Shown in pieces: positions 15,552 to 23,688 of a stretch of 32,716 bases of DNA. Position 1 is the first letter of the stretch. Every line of letters begins with the position of its first letter. A model generated the notes under the pieces. It saw only the letters and a program-made list of their open reading frames with translations, searched no databases and was not told the DNA's origin. The translations under genes and the position numbers were made by a program. Source of the DNA: JBOHWJ01 sp050736615. GTDB taxonomy: Bacteria > Desulfobacterota > Binatia > Binatales > Binataceae. The stretch lies in assembly GCA_050736615.1 (NCBI GenBank), contig JBOHWL010000253.1, positions 1 through 32,716 on the forward strand, given 5' to 3'.

Positions 15552-17888
15552 ATGATGGCGAACAGCGATTCGAACAACATGGGCTTCCGGGTGATTGGCA
15601 CACGTCCGGTTCGGCATGACGGAATCGAAAAAGTCAACGGGCGCGCCAAGTATGGTGCGGATTATTCGCTGCCGAGAATGCTCTACGGCAAAGTACTGCG
15701 CAGTCCGCATGCACATGCGCGGATCAAGTCGATCAATTGCGCGAAGGCGCTGCAAATGCCCGGGGTGCGGGCGGTGTTGACGCGCGCCGATTTTCCCGAA
15801 GTCGCCAGCGTCACCGCGCCGGTCGGTGAATTGATCGTCAATATGCATTACCTATCGCTTAACGTGATGGCGAAAGAGAAGGTGTTGTACGACGGTCACG
15901 CGTTGGCGGCGGTCGCCGCGACCAGCCCGCACATTGCCGAGGAAGCACTACGCCTGATCGAGGTGGATTACGAGGTGCTGCCGCCGGTAATGACCGCGAC
16001 CGAGGCGATGAAGCCCGACGCTCCCATCTTGTTGCCGGAATTGCGCAACCGTTTCCAAGCCAGCCGCGCTGACCCCGGCACGGTGCAAAATCCCGATAGC
16101 CCGACCAATGTCGCCGCGCATATCCAGTTTCAGCGTGGCGATCTCGCGGCGGGCTTCGCCGCCGCCGATTTCGTCCTCGAGCGCGAATACCGCACCGCGA
16201 CGGTTCATCAAGGCTATATCGAACCCCAAAACGCGCTGGCATCCTACGATACCGACGGTAAGGTCACGATTTATTCCTCGACCCAGGGCATGTTCAGCGT
16301 GCGCACGCTGCTGAGCCACGTGCTCGGCATTTCGGAGGGCAGGATTCGCGTGATGCCGGTCGAGATCGGCGGTGGATTCGGTGGTAAAACCACCATCTAT
16401 CTCGAACCGCTGGCGGTGCTGCTGTCGAAGAAAACCGGCCATCCGGTGAAAATGACGATGACGCGCAATGAGGTTTTGCGCGCCACCGGTCCAACCTCGG
16501 GCACCAACATCAGGGTGAAGATTGGCGCGACACGCGAGGGCAGGCTCATCGCCGCCGAGGTCTGGATGGCCTATGAAGCGGGCGCATTTCCCGGTTCGCC
16601 TTTCGCGCCCGGCGCCATGACCACGCTCGGTCCGTATCAAGTGCCGAATCTGAAGATCGATTCGTTCGACGTCGTGGTGAATCGGCCGAAGGTGGCGGCT
16701 TACCGGGCGCCAGGTGCACCGAGTTCGGCTTTCGCCTGCGAGAGCATTATCGATGAACTGGCCGAAAAAAGCGGCATCGACCCGCTTGATTTCCGCATCA
16801 TGAACGGTTCCCGCGAAGGCACGCCGCAGCCCGCCGGACCGCCGTTCAAAAAAATCGGGTTTATCGAAACCGCCGAAGCGGTCAAACATAGCCCGCATTA
16901 TCAATCACGGCTTGAAGGGAGATACCGCGGCCGCGGCGTGGCCTCGGGTTTCTGGTTCAACGGCGGCCTGCAGTCTTCCGCGACGGTCAACGTGCATACC
17001 GATGGCACCGCCAGTGTCGTAACCGGTTCCGTTGACATCGGCGGCTCACGCGCCGCGATGGCGATGATCGTGGCGGAAGCGCTGCATCTGGACGTCAATG
17101 ACGTGCGACCATTGATCGCTGACACTGATTCCGCCGGTCATACCGACGTGACCGGTGGCAGCCGTATCACGCTGGCGACCGGCATGGCGGTGCATGAAGC
17201 GGCGCTTGACGCTTTGCGTCAATTGAAAGAACGCGCGGCCAAGGTTTTTGAAAAGAAGCCGGACGAGATCGAATTCGCGGACGGCATGTTTTCCTCTGGC
17301 AACGGCGTTGCACCACTGTCCTTGCGTCAGCTTGTCACGCGCCTGGCGCGGACCGGCGGGCCGATTACGGGTCGCGCCAATCTCAATGCCGGCGCGGTGG
17401 GTGCGGTCGGCAACGCCTTTGCCACCGTGTGCGTCGACGTTGAAGTAGATCCCGATACGGGCAAGGTCCAGATTATCCGTTGCACCGTCGCTCAAGACGC
17501 TGGCCGCGCCATTCATCCGGGCTATGTCGAAGGCCAGATGCAAGGCGGCGTGGCACAGGGAATCGGTTGGGCGCTGAACGAAGAATATGTTTACGATGCG
17601 CGCGGAGTGTTACGGAATACCGGTTTCCTGGATTATCGAATGCCGACCTGCCTGGACCTCCCCGCGCTGGAAACGATCATCGTCGAAGTGCCCAACCCAA
17701 GCCATCCGCTGGGCGTGCGTGGAGTCGGTGAGGTCGCAATCGTGCCACCAATGGCGGCCATCGCCAACGCGGTTTATCGCGCTGTTGGCGTCAGAATCAG
17801 AGAGCTGCCGATATCTCCGCCACGGCTGCTCAAGGCAATTATGGATGCGCGCTTGAATGTCGAAACTCAGGCCGCGGCAGCCGATTAG
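15552..17888 (+). CDS. Molybdenum hydroxylase large (Mo-cofactor) subunit, paralogue B
   Basis: A 778-residue paralogue of the subunit at 12749-15049, nearly collinear with it and mostly identical in long stretches. It has GGGFGGKT near residue 273, AYRAPGA near 382 and GVRGVGEV near 726. Differences include an extra loop around residues 158-176 (QASRADPGTVQNPDSP) and a short AVGAVG insertion near 620, both candidates for altered substrate or partner contacts. There is no second FAD or FeS subunit, so it probably shares those of paralogue A. Two adjacent ATGs (15552, 15555) follow GAAGAGG; the second has better spacing. The 188-bp spacer before it holds an 8-bp inverted repeat (15457-15464 with 15528-15535) of unknown meaning. 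Confidence 0.93.
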   Translation: MMANSDSNNMGFRVIGTRPVRHDGIEKVNGRAKYGADYSLPRMLYGKVLRSPHAHARIKSINCAKALQMPGVRAVLTRADFPEVASVTAPVGELIVNMHYLSLNVMAKEKVLYDGHALAAVAATSPHIAEEALRLIEVDYEVLPPVMTATEAMKPDAPILLPELRNRFQASRADPGTVQNPDSPTNVAAHIQFQRGDLAAGFAAADFVLEREYRTATVHQGYIEPQNALASYDTDGKVTIYSSTQGMFSVRTLLSHVLGISEGRIRVMPVEIGGGFGGKTTIYLEPLAVLLSKKTGHPVKMTMTRNEVLRATGPTSGTNIRVKIGATREGRLIAAEVWMAYEAGAFPGSPFAPGAMTTLGPYQVPNLKIDSFDVVVNRPKVAAYRAPGAPSSAFACESIIDELAEKSGIDPLDFRIMNGSREGTPQPAGPPFKKIGFIETAEAVKHSPHYQSRLEGRYRGRGVASGFWFNGGLQSSATVNVHTDGTASVVTGSVDIGGSRAAMAMIVAEALHLDVNDVRPLIADTDSAGHTDVTGGSRITLATGMAVHEAALDALRQLKERAAKVFEKKPDEIEFADGMFSSGNGVAPLSLRQLVTRLARTGGPITGRANLNAGAVGAVGNAFATVCVDVEVDPDTGKVQIIRCTVAQDAGRAIHPGYVEGQMQGGVAQGIGWALNEEYVYDARGVLRNTGFLDYRMPTCLDLPALETIIVEVPNPSHPLGVRGVGEVAIVPPMAAIANAVYRAVGVRIRELPISPPRLLKAIMDARLNVETQAAAAD

Positions 17889-18009
17889 AAGCAACAGAGA
17901 TCGCCGGGTGCGATTGCGGCCAGATCAAAATGTCAGAAGTGAGTGATTTTACCAGCCGAGTTTAGCCAAAATGACGCATCCGTTACATGCAATTCCATCA
18001 AGCAACCTA

Positions 18010-18037
18010 TTGCAAGTCAATAAAACTAGCGTACAAT
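18010..18037 (+). promoter_or_regulatory. Candidate sigma-70-type promoter
   Basis: TTGCAA (18010-18015), a 16-base spacer, then TACAAT (18032-18037). Each hexamer matches consensus at four or five positions. It lies in the gap between paralogue B and the RRM gene, and no protein-coding frame with family-like sequence follows. A start of transcription near 18043 would lead directly into the two hairpins below. Confidence 0.5.
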
Positions 18038-18042
18038 AAGGA

Positions 18043-18119
18043 CCGCTAGCCGGGGTTTGCCCCCCCTTTCCCCGGTTGGCGTGGGTCGGACGGAGCCTAT
18101 CTGTCCGACCCGTCTTTTT
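18043..18119 (+). ncRNA. Candidate small RNA with intrinsic terminator
   Basis: Downstream of the candidate promoter, about 77 bases contain two hairpins. The first is CCGGGG/CCCCGG (18050-18055 with 18070-18075). The second is a 9-bp stem GGGTCGGAC/GTCCGACCC (18083-18091 with 18103-18111), followed by GTCTTTTT, a standard intrinsic terminator. The whole is compact and self-contained, as for a trans-acting small RNA. The simpler alternative is that the second hairpin is only the terminator of the hydroxylase cluster, 195 bases upstream. No known RNA family is recognised. The rest of the 17889-18460 gap shows nothing else I can name. Confidence 0.4.
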
Positions 18120-18460
18120 GATCGATGTGTTGCATCGGCAAGGCGCAACGGTTCGTCAGCGGCGAGCGATCCCAAGTTTGTTCCGTCAACTCGCGGCGTT
18201 ATGCGCGCTGATCGCGCAGCGCGAATTTACGGCTCGGACATCACGTCAGAACGATGATGTTCGCGATTCTGAAATGGCGCGTGTAAGGTCGACAAATCGG
18301 CGTGGTCAAAAGCGAATGCGCCAAGCGGTCCGCATCGAGCTCGACTACCCGATGCGCGCAAGAAGAAACGCGAGAATAGGCGGGTCTATAGGCGGCGTGC
18401 CAGCCTGTCGCGCCAGCGCTCCGCCATTACAAGGAACTTGTGCGCTGAACCCAGCCGCGG

Positions 18461-18754
18461 CTACTGCCGCTCGCGAGCCCCAGTGCGGCGGTCGGCGCCG
18501 CCACCACTGCGGGCCTGAGCTTCATTCACACGAATTGGCCTTCCTTTGATCTCCCTGCCGTTCAGCTTCTTGATTGCGGCCTCGGCGTCGTCGTCCGTGG
18601 CCATCTCAACAAAGCCGAAGCCACGCGACCGATTGGTCGCGCGATCCATGATCACCTGTGAACTGTCTACCTTGCCCGCTTCAGAGAAGGCGTCGTGTAA
18701 GTCCTGATCGGTGACAGTCCAAGCCAGATTCCCAACGTACAATCTGCGGCCCAT
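18461..18754 (-). CDS. RRM-type RNA-binding protein
   Basis: A 97-residue single-domain RNA recognition motif protein. RNP2 is LYVGNL (residues 5-10) and RNP1 is RSRGFGFVEM, followed by AEAAIKKLNGREIKGRPIRVNEA and a short Arg/Gly-rich tail. These proteins bind single-stranded RNA or DNA in the cytoplasm; bacterial homologues occur in cyanobacteria, proteobacteria and others, often cold-inducible. The start ATG is preceded by GAGGAGA with good spacing. It is convergent with the candidate small RNA, whose 3' end lies about 340 bases away. Confidence 0.93.
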   Translation of the reverse strand: MGRRLYVGNLAWTVTDQDLHDAFSEAGKVDSSQVIMDRATNRSRGFGFVEMATDDDAEAAIKKLNGREIKGRPIRVNEAQARSGGGADRRTGARERQ

Positions 18755-19310
18755 TCAGCTCTCCTCGGAGGCCATCAATACGCGCGCTTTACACCAATGC
18801 CGCCTTCCCTGAGAACCGCTCCCCATTCAACTCCGGCGCGCATCGGACCCCAACGTGCGATTCTTTATAGCACCGCAGCCCGTACAAACATAGCGTCGAA
18901 ACACTTGGCTTCAAGTAGCCGAAGCCATTGCGCCTGGCCGCGCCGGAATTGGATAATTAGAACGATGTCTCACAATTCTGTTTGACAATAGGTTCTAGTC
19001 ATCCGCTCCACTTTTTCCACCATCGCCGACGTCATTTTCCCAGAGTCATATCCGGCCCGGCGATTATCATGCGGCTTATTCGAAAGCCCGAGACGGAATG
19101 TACATCGACGGTGGTTGGCCGGGAAAATACTTATCGCCTTTACAAATTGAGCATCATTGATACCGCAATGATCAGGTACGCGGCATCAATGTCACGAAAT
19201 GGGACGGATTATCGCGGTTCCGGTTTCGGTTTGCAATTTTCAAGATCGATGATTTGAGTAATGTTGTAATAAAGCGCTGACGCTGATGAATTTTCCATTG
19301 GAGGAATACG
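18755..19310. other. 556-bp gap with no recognised gene
   Basis: Between the divergent RRM and SDR genes. Base composition is visibly less GC-rich than in the neighbouring genes, particularly 18940-19310. Short open frames here resemble no family I know. A lone TTGACA (18982-18987) has no good -10 partner at the right spacing. Confidence 0.5.
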
Positions 19311-20069
19311 ATGCTGCTTGATGGTCGAATAGCGATAGTCACCGCCGCCGCTGGAGCGGGTATAGGCCGCGCCGTAGCCACTCGTTTTCTCGAAGAAGGA
19401 GCGCAAGTGGTGGTCACCGACGCGCACCCGCGGCGCACTCTGGAGGTCGCCGCTGAACTGAGCAAGCAATTCGGGCGCGAGGTCCCGGGTCATGTAATTG
19501 ATGTAACCAGACGGGAGCAAATAGAGGCTGCGGTGGCACAAACCATCGCGCAATTCGGACGCATCGATATACTGTTCAACAACGCTGGAATAAACAAGCT
19601 GCAAGCGCTTTGGGAATGCACGGATGAAACCTGGGACCTGGTCATCAACGTATGCTTGCGCGGCACCTTTTGGATGATGCGGGCGGTGCTGCCGCGGATG
19701 ATCAAACAGGGTAAAGGAGCCATTGTGAATATGGCTTCGGCGGCGGGATGGATCGCGGCGGGCGATGGTGAAGCGCCATATTGTGCCGCTAAAGCGGGCG
19801 TGATGGGTCTGACGCGGGCGGCCTCCGCGGAAGTCGCGCGCAAAGGCATAAGAGTCAATGCAATCGCGCCGGGGGTGATATTCAATCAATTCCTTGAACG
19901 CATATATCCCCCGAAAATGTTCGAAATGGAAAAAAAGCGCAATCCACTCGGACGCCTGGGCGAACCGCTGGATGTAGCCAATCTGGCATTATTCCTGGCC
20001 AGCGATCTGTCCTCGTATATAACTGGAGAAGTGGTGAGTATCAGCGGCGGCTCCGTGGTCGTACCATGA
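19311..20069 (+). CDS. Short-chain dehydrogenase/reductase (SDR)
   Basis: NAD(P)-dependent oxidoreductase of 252 residues, the classical SDR length. The Rossmann glycine motif is TAAAGAGIGRA (11-21), a variant of TGxxxGIG in which the first glycine is alanine. Then come NNAG (90-93) and the catalytic S143, Y157 and K161 (SAAGWIAAGDGEAPYCAAK). The C-terminal NPLGRLGEPLDVANLALFLAS and ISGGS are typical of FabG-like members. The aspartate after strand 2 (VVVTDAHP) hints at NAD(H) preference. GGAGG lies 6-7 nt before the ATG. The substrate is unknown and no pathway partner adjoins it. Confidence 0.93.
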   Translation: MLLDGRIAIVTAAAGAGIGRAVATRFLEEGAQVVVTDAHPRRTLEVAAELSKQFGREVPGHVIDVTRREQIEAAVAQTIAQFGRIDILFNNAGINKLQALWECTDETWDLVINVCLRGTFWMMRAVLPRMIKQGKGAIVNMASAAGWIAAGDGEAPYCAAKAGVMGLTRAASAEVARKGIRVNAIAPGVIFNQFLERIYPPKMFEMEKKRNPLGRLGEPLDVANLALFLASDLSSYITGEVVSISGGSVVVP

Positions 20070-20335
20070 CGCCCGCCTGTGAGTCAGTATGAGACTCGCG
20101 GCATAAATGCTGAAGTGAGGCTCCATCCGGTTTGCCGGTGGCCTAAACCGCTTATGCGGCCGTTGCGTGAGGGTGGTAATCCAGCGGCAATCCGCGCGCA
20201 TTCATCCGAACCGGTCCATGATATGATTGTGAGTAATCCAGCCGTGGGAAATCGGCTTGTATAACAGTTTCGCATTGTGTAGTTTCGTAATTATACGACC
20301 TGACGATGAAAAGGTACGAAAAAGGAGAAGAATGA

Positions 20336-20722
20336 ATGCCGCGTACGAGAAGTGCGGAACGGCCAAGCTCAGCCTTTAGGCAGGTGCAACAGCAGGCGCG
20401 CACGCTGCTGATGAATCTGCATAAGGAAATTCGCGCCAAAGAGGCTGAGCTGCGGCGACTAAAAGAAGAAGAGTCGAGTTTGGTTCAACTTACAGGGCGA
20501 GTCGCGCGCGGCGCCGGCGAAGACGGTGCCGGCCGTGGTGGCCGGATTGACTGGCGGGCGGTACTTAATCAATTGCCCAAACAGTTCAACGCCTCCAATA
20601 TTCGGTCGGTTCGCGGGTTGAAGGCCAAACGCCCCTCCGAGATTTTCGCGGCGATTACACGTTGGATTGATGCGGGAATGGTCAAGCGCAAGTCCCGCGG
20701 AGTATACGAACGCGTAGCATAA
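20336..20722 (+). CDS. Small uncharacterised protein, coiled coil plus possible winged-helix domain
   Basis: 128 residues, not assigned to a named family. Residues 15-50 form a charged helix (EIRAKEAELRRLKEEES) suited to a coiled coil. A Gly/Arg-rich linker (about 54-68) follows. Residues 69-128 (IDWRAVLNQLPKQF, then ASNIRSVRGLKAKRPSEIF, AAITRWIDAGMVKRKSRGVYERV) have the rhythm of a winged helix-turn-helix, ending in a typical wing (KRKSRGVY). This suggests a dimeric DNA-binding protein, but that is inference. GGAG lies about 10 nt before the ATG. The flanking spacers (20070-20335 and 20723-20912) contain no other gene. Confidence 0.65.
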   Translation: MPRTRSAERPSSAFRQVQQQARTLLMNLHKEIRAKEAELRRLKEEESSLVQLTGRVARGAGEDGAGRGGRIDWRAVLNQLPKQFNASNIRSVRGLKAKRPSEIFAAITRWIDAGMVKRKSRGVYERVA

Positions 20723-20764
20723 CCGCACGGTCGTGAGCGCCAGGTTCACGTCCGGCTCAGTGCG

Positions 20765-20794
20765 GGCGGCAGAGTCGGAATAGGCCCTGCCGCC
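20765..20794 (+). terminator. Hairpin after the small uncharacterised gene
   Basis: GGCGGCAG (20765-20772) pairs with CTGCCGCC (20787-20794) across a 14-nt loop, followed by TCTTCT. It starts 42 bases after the stop codon. A weak intrinsic terminator is likely. Confidence 0.45.
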
Positions 20795-20912
20795 TCTTCT
20801 GATTAGCCAATTCTCATTTGACTCGCGCCATCCGTGCGGGACGGTATCCGCTGAAAACGTCCACAGTGGAAGCACGGCCGCGTGCGGGATCACGATCGGA
20901 GTCTTGATTCAG

Positions 20913-21944
20913 GTGGTTAAAACCATTGAATGGCGCGCCGGCGGCGTGCGCATGATCGATCAGCGCCTGCTCCCTGGTCGGGAAGTCATTCGCCAATATA
21001 ATGACTACAAAGGCGTGGCGGAAGCGATTCGCACGATGGTGATTCGCGGCGCACCCGCCATCGGCGTCGCCGCCGCGATGGGTAGCGCGCTCGGTATCCA
21101 GGGTTTCAGTGGCGCGCGGGCGCGCGTTCGTTTCGCCACGGTGGCCAAGGCGCTCAAGGCGACACGTCCGACCGCGGTGAATCTGGCTTGGGCGGTTGAT
21201 CGAATGGAACGGGTGCTCGAAGAGAGTCTTTCTCTCACAACGGCGGCGCTGTTTGAGCGTATGCGCCGGGAGGCGCTCGCGATTTGCCAGGAGGACATCG
21301 CCGCCAACCGCGCACTGGGGCAATTCGGCGCGGCGCTGCTTAACTCTCCCACCACTGTGTTGACTCATTGCAACGCCGGGGCGCTGGCGACGGCTGGTTA
21401 CGGTACCGCTTTGGGCGTGGTGCGCGCGGCACGCGAGGCCGGCAAGCGAATCGAGGTCTTCGCGGACGAGACGCGGCCGTTTTTACAAGGCGCGCGGCTG
21501 ACCGCATGGGAATTGCACAAGGATCGCATTCCGGTAACCGTGATCGCCGACAATATGGCCGGGAGCGTGCTCAATAGTGGACGCGTGGATTGCGTAATCG
21601 TGGGCACCGATCGCACGGCGGCCAATGGCGACGTGGCGAACAAAATTGGCACGTATCCACTGGCGGTGCTGGCTCGCCGCCATCAGGTGCCGTTTTATGT
21701 GGCGGCGCCGCTTTCGTCGATTGACCTCGCATGCGCCGACGGTTCAGGGATTCCGATTGAGCAACGCTCGCCGCTCGAAGTGTCCCAATTCGGCGGCAAG
21801 CAAGTCACGCCCAAAGGCGTCGCCATATTCAATCCAGCCTTCGATATCACTCCAGCCGAACTGGTCACCGCGATTATCACTGAACGCGGCGTTGCGTACC
21901 CGCCTTTCGATAAAGCGCTGGCGGATTTGAAGCGCAACACTTGA
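20913..21944 (+). CDS. mtnA: S-methyl-5-thioribose-1-phosphate isomerase
   Basis: Isomerises methylthioribose-1-phosphate to methylthioribulose-1-phosphate in methionine salvage. The protein has 343 residues from the GTG at 20913, chosen because GGAG lies 11 nt upstream and the N-terminus then reads VKTIEW as in homologues; a TTG at 20904 is closer to the same GGAG and less likely. Family motifs: VIRGAPAIGVAAAMG, RPTAVNLAWAVDRM, THCNAGALATAGYGTALG with catalytic C153, ADNMAGSVL, and VGTDRTAANGDVANKIGTY with catalytic D233. No other salvage gene (mtnB-D, mtnK, mtnP) is in the window. It is convergent with the ABC transporter operon, 17 bases away. Confidence 0.95.
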   Translation: MVKTIEWRAGGVRMIDQRLLPGREVIRQYNDYKGVAEAIRTMVIRGAPAIGVAAAMGSALGIQGFSGARARVRFATVAKALKATRPTAVNLAWAVDRMERVLEESLSLTTAALFERMRREALAICQEDIAANRALGQFGAALLNSPTTVLTHCNAGALATAGYGTALGVVRAAREAGKRIEVFADETRPFLQGARLTAWELHKDRIPVTVIADNMAGSVLNSGRVDCVIVGTDRTAANGDVANKIGTYPLAVLARRHQVPFYVAAPLSSIDLACADGSGIPIEQRSPLEVSQFGGKQVTPKGVAIFNPAFDITPAELVTAIITERGVAYPPFDKALADLKRNT

Positions 21945-21961
21945 AACCGGCGAAGCATGGG

Positions 21962-22771
21962 CTACGTGCGGCTGCCGATTAGCTGCGCGAGGCCGTCGCC
22001 TAACAGATTGAAGCCCAGTACTGACAGGCCAATCGCAACACCCGGAGCGGTGGTCAGATGCGGGGCCACCAGCAAAAACGCCCGCCCCGCATCCAGCATG
22101 TTGCCCCAACTCGGCATTGGCGGACTCACGCCCAGGCCCAAAAACGACAACGCCGCCTCGGCGACGATGATCCCGCCGACACCGAAGGTCGCCTGCACCG
22201 CGACGGGGCCGGCGAGCCCGGGCAACAGATGACGGAAGAGCAGGCGCGGCGGGCTGGCGCCAAGCGCGCGCGCGGCTTCCACGTATTCGCGTTCGCGCAA
22301 GGAAAGCACTTCGCCCCGCACCAGCCGCGCATAGCCAGTCCAGCCCATCGCGGTCAAGGCGATTACCAGGTCACCCAGCCCCGGACCGAGTATCGCCGCC
22401 AGCGCAAGTGCGAGCAGAAACCCGGGGAATGCCAGCACTATATCCACCACGCGCATCACGAGGTCGTCGATGCGCCCGCCCGCCAGAGCGGCGCCGCCAC
22501 CGACCAGGCTGCCCACCGCGAGAGATAGCGCGACCACCAGCGTGGACACGCCGAGCGAGACGCGCGCACCCCACAACACTCGCGCAAGCACGTCGCGACC
22601 GAGTGCGTCATAGCCGAGCCAGTGACCTTGGGAGGGTCCGGCGAGTGCATGACGGAGATTAATCGCGAGCGGATTAGTCGCCGACGCCAGCGGGCCGAGG
22701 GCCGCGACCATTATCAATAACGAGACCAACACGCCGCCCGCCAGCAACGATGGATTGCGGCGTAGCATCAA
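21962..22771 (-). CDS. Peptide/nickel-type ABC transporter permease (DppC-like)
   Basis: Inner-membrane permease of 269 residues with about six membrane segments. The EAA loop that contacts the ATPase is EYVEAARALGASPPRLLFRHLLP. It has the DppC/OppC hallmarks: an N-terminal membrane anchor followed by HWLGYDALGRDVLARVLWGAR, and the C-terminal FLGLGVSPPMPSWGNML. Its ATG overlaps the stop codon of the upstream permease by four bases, so the two are translationally coupled. No ATPase gene follows: the next gene is mtnA on the other strand. Confidence 0.95.
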   Translation of the reverse strand: MMLRRNPSLLAGGVLVSLLIMVAALGPLASATNPLAINLRHALAGPSQGHWLGYDALGRDVLARVLWGARVSLGVSTLVVALSLAVGSLVGGGAALAGGRIDDLVMRVVDIVLAFPGFLLALALAAILGPGLGDLVIALTAMGWTGYARLVRGEVLSLREREYVEAARALGASPPRLLFRHLLPGLAGPVAVQATFGVGGIIVAEAALSFLGLGVSPPMPSWGNMLDAGRAFLLVAPHLTTAPGVAIGLSVLGFNLLGDGLAQLIGSRT

Positions 22772-23688
22772 CTCAGCCGGATTCGCGGATCGACCAGGCT
22801 ATACACGAGATCCGTGAGCATGTTGACGACCACATAGCTCATCGCGAACGTCAAGACGCAGCCTTCCACCAATGGGTAGTCGCGCGCGCTAATCGCCGTG
22901 ATCAAAAGGCGGCCGAGCCCCGGCCATGAAAAAATAACCTCGGTGATAATCGCGCCGGTCAGCAGCGCCCCCGCTTCCAGCCCGAGCAGCGTAATAACCG
23001 GCGTCAGCGCGTTGCGCAGCCCATGCCGAAGCAGCGCCGCCATGCGCGACAGGCCCTTGCCACGCGCGGTACGCATGTAGTCGGTGTGCAGGGTCTGTAC
23101 GACGCTTTGCCGCAGCATGCGGGCGACAATGGCGGCCAGCGCCGTGCCAAGCGTGATCGCCGGCAGCACCAGATGCCAGATGCCTCCGCGCCCGGTGAGC
23201 GGCAGCCAGCCGAGATCGAGCGAAAATATGATCATCAATAGCGGGCCCAGATAAATGTGCGGGATCGAAATGCCGACAATGGCGAAACCCATCGCACCCA
23301 TATCGCCGACACCGCCGGGATTGGCGCCGGCGATGATGCCGAGCGGGAAAGCCACCACCACCGCAACCACCAGGCCTGCGAACGCAAGTTCAAGCGTCGC
23401 TGGATAATGCTCCTTAATCAGCCGCGACACCGGTTCGTTGGTGGAAATCGAAGTGCCCAGATTGCCATGAATGAGACCGTCGAGAAAGGATAGGTATTGT
23501 TGCCAAATCGGACGGTCGAGCCCGAGCTGATGGCGCATCGCGACGATATCGCCCGGCGAAGCACTCTCGCCCAGCATCGCCACCACCGGATCGCCCGGCA
23601 CCAGGTGAATCAAGCCAAAGGTGAGCGTGGCCACGCCGAGTGCGACCGGTATCAGCCCCAGAATGCGGCGAACGAGATAGCTAACCAC
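22768..23688 (-). CDS. Peptide/nickel-type ABC transporter permease (DppB-like)
   Basis: Inner-membrane permease of 306 residues, partner of the DppC-like subunit. Visible: N-terminal YLVRRILGLIPVALGVATLTFGLIHL membrane segment, PGDPVVAMLGESASPGDIVAMRHQLGLDRP periplasmic region, and the EAA loop DYMRTARGKGLSRMAALLRHGLRNAL. It ends in SLVDPRIRL, typical of DppB. Its start lies 8 bases inside the end of the substrate-binding protein gene, and it overlaps the next permease by four bases. Confidence 0.95.
   Translation of the reverse strand: MVSYLVRRILGLIPVALGVATLTFGLIHLVPGDPVVAMLGESASPGDIVAMRHQLGLDRPIWQQYLSFLDGLIHGNLGTSISTNEPVSRLIKEHYPATLELAFAGLVVAVVVAFPLGIIAGANPGGVGDMGAMGFAIVGISIPHIYLGPLLMIIFSLDLGWLPLTGRGGIWHLVLPAITLGTALAAIVARMLRQSVVQTLHTDYMRTARGKGLSRMAALLRHGLRNALTPVITLLGLEAGALLTGAIITEVIFSWPGLGRLLITAISARDYPLVEGCVLTFAMSYVVVNMLTDLVYSLVDPRIRLS

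Noticed and set aside
18076..18549. 157-codon plus-strand ORF
   Set aside because: It starts inside the terminator hairpin, overlaps the RRM gene and has no family-like sequence.
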